The notes beneath the pieces are model-generated. The model was not told where the DNA came from and made no database searches. It saw nothing but the letters and a program-made list of their open reading frames with translations. Below are positions 41,837 to 42,355 of a DNA stretch of 42,355 bases, piece after piece. Made by a program: the position numbers and the translations under genes. The DNA is from a virus. The stretch spans positions 1 to 42,355 of the IMG/VR virus record IMGVR_UViG_3300032053_018310. One strand, given 5' to 3'. How positions within the stretch are numbered: the first letter of the stretch is position 1; each line of letters opens with the position of its first letter.

Positions 41837-42355
41837 TTAACCAGCTCCTAAATACGCTGTTACATCTCTTTCTTTAGATTCATTAGATTTTTTAAAATCA
41901 ACAATATTAGAATTGCTTGTATCGATATAATCTACAATCATCTCATGTAATAAATCATAAGCTTTATCAATATGATTTACAACCTTTGGTGGTAGTCTAA
42001 ATCTATTTTTAGCTCTTACTCTGCCATTATCTTCTGTTATTATTACTCTGTCATCAGTTGCCATACGTACTTTACCTTTTTTTGTTTCAGCAGCAGAAGA
42101 TATTGCATACATGTCTTTACATAAGAAAAACACACAATCAGCCCATTCAACTAAATGAGAGGTAACATCTTTATCAAGTTTAAGATCAAATTTCGTATAA
42201 GATCCATTAATAGGGTCTTGGATAACTTTTCCTTCAAAGTTACTATGAGCCAGTAATATTATGTTTAAATTACGTTTATTACGTAATGCATCTAAAGCAG
42301 ATGTTATCTTTGACCATTTGTCGAGAAATAAAATAGTACCTTTTCTATAGACTTT
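41837..42355 (-). CDS. Sak4-like (AAA_24) recombination ATPase, C-terminal part
   Basis: The frame is open to the window edge at 42355, so the N-terminal Walker A part lies outside; 172 codons are visible. The visible portion has ILFLDKWSK (Walker B-like strand), a strand and HS turn (LNIILLAHS), KFDLKLDKDV, EWADCVFFL, a beta hairpin with RMATDDRVI, and the C-terminal NRFRLPPKV. This sequence order is that of phage Sak4/AAA_24 RecA-like annealing ATPases. A GTG at 42133 is internal, not the true start. It precedes the SSB-like gene by 26 bases. Confidence 0.75.
   Translation of the reverse strand, partial: KVYRKGTILFLDKWSKITSALDALRNKRNLNIILLAHSNFEGKVIQDPINGSYTKFDLKLDKDVTSHLVEWADCVFFLCKDMYAISSAAETKKGKVRMATDDRVIITEDNGRVRAKNRFRLPPKVVNHIDKAYDLLHEMIVDYIDTSNSNIVDFKKSNESKERDVTAYLGAG

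Overview
The window is strongly AT-rich, densely packed DNA of a tailed phage, or a prophage or phage-plasmid, from an alphaproteobacterial intracellular host. Rickettsiales-like is my best guess, from the composition, the RelBE and YefM/YoeB pairs and the style of the accessory genes; no single sequence proves the host. The virion genes point to a short-tailed (P22-like podovirus) architecture: terminase pair, a very large portal protein, scaffold-like protein, HK97-type capsid protein, gp4-like and gp10-like tail-machine proteins, an adhesin-like tail fibre and several very large internal (ejection) proteins.

Layout. 1-6.2 kb: small ORF, ParB-methyltransferase fusion, terminase small and large subunits, and a portal gene split by a 127-bp fold-back duplication. 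6.3-9.6 kb: small basic proteins, scaffold-like protein and an intrinsic terminator. 9.8-28.2 kb: a late operon behind a near-consensus promoter, carrying capsid, decoration, tail-hub, fibre and ejection proteins. 28.3-30.4 kb: a maintenance cassette of RelBE-like toxin-antitoxin, type Ib-like ParA with a ribbon-helix-helix partner and GACCTAT repeats, and YefM/YoeB. 30.4-33.9 kb, minus strand: GroEL-like chaperonin with small genes and a coiled-coil/HTH protein. 34.0-37.5 kb: a broken gene, terminator, palindrome and promoter, then a tyrosine integrase followed by small genes ending in a protein with an RNA polymerase alpha-CTD-like domain. 37.5-38.2 kb, minus: three small genes. 38.3-41.2 kb: an S-adenosylhomocysteine-hydrolase-like protein and a CqsS-like hybrid histidine kinase. 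41.2-42.4 kb, minus: SSB-like DUF669 protein and a Sak4-like ATPase cut by the window edge.

How it fits together. The virion and packaging genes, integrase, partition and addiction genes, and recombination genes could serve a temperate element that may persist by integration, by segregation, or both. The most unusual cargo is (i) a SAHH-like enzyme next to a quorum-sensing-type membrane kinase, (ii) a phage GroEL without a visible GroES and (iii) a free-standing alpha-CTD mimic. All three could let the phage sense or remodel its host. No tRNA, rRNA, CRISPR array or insertion sequence was recognised.
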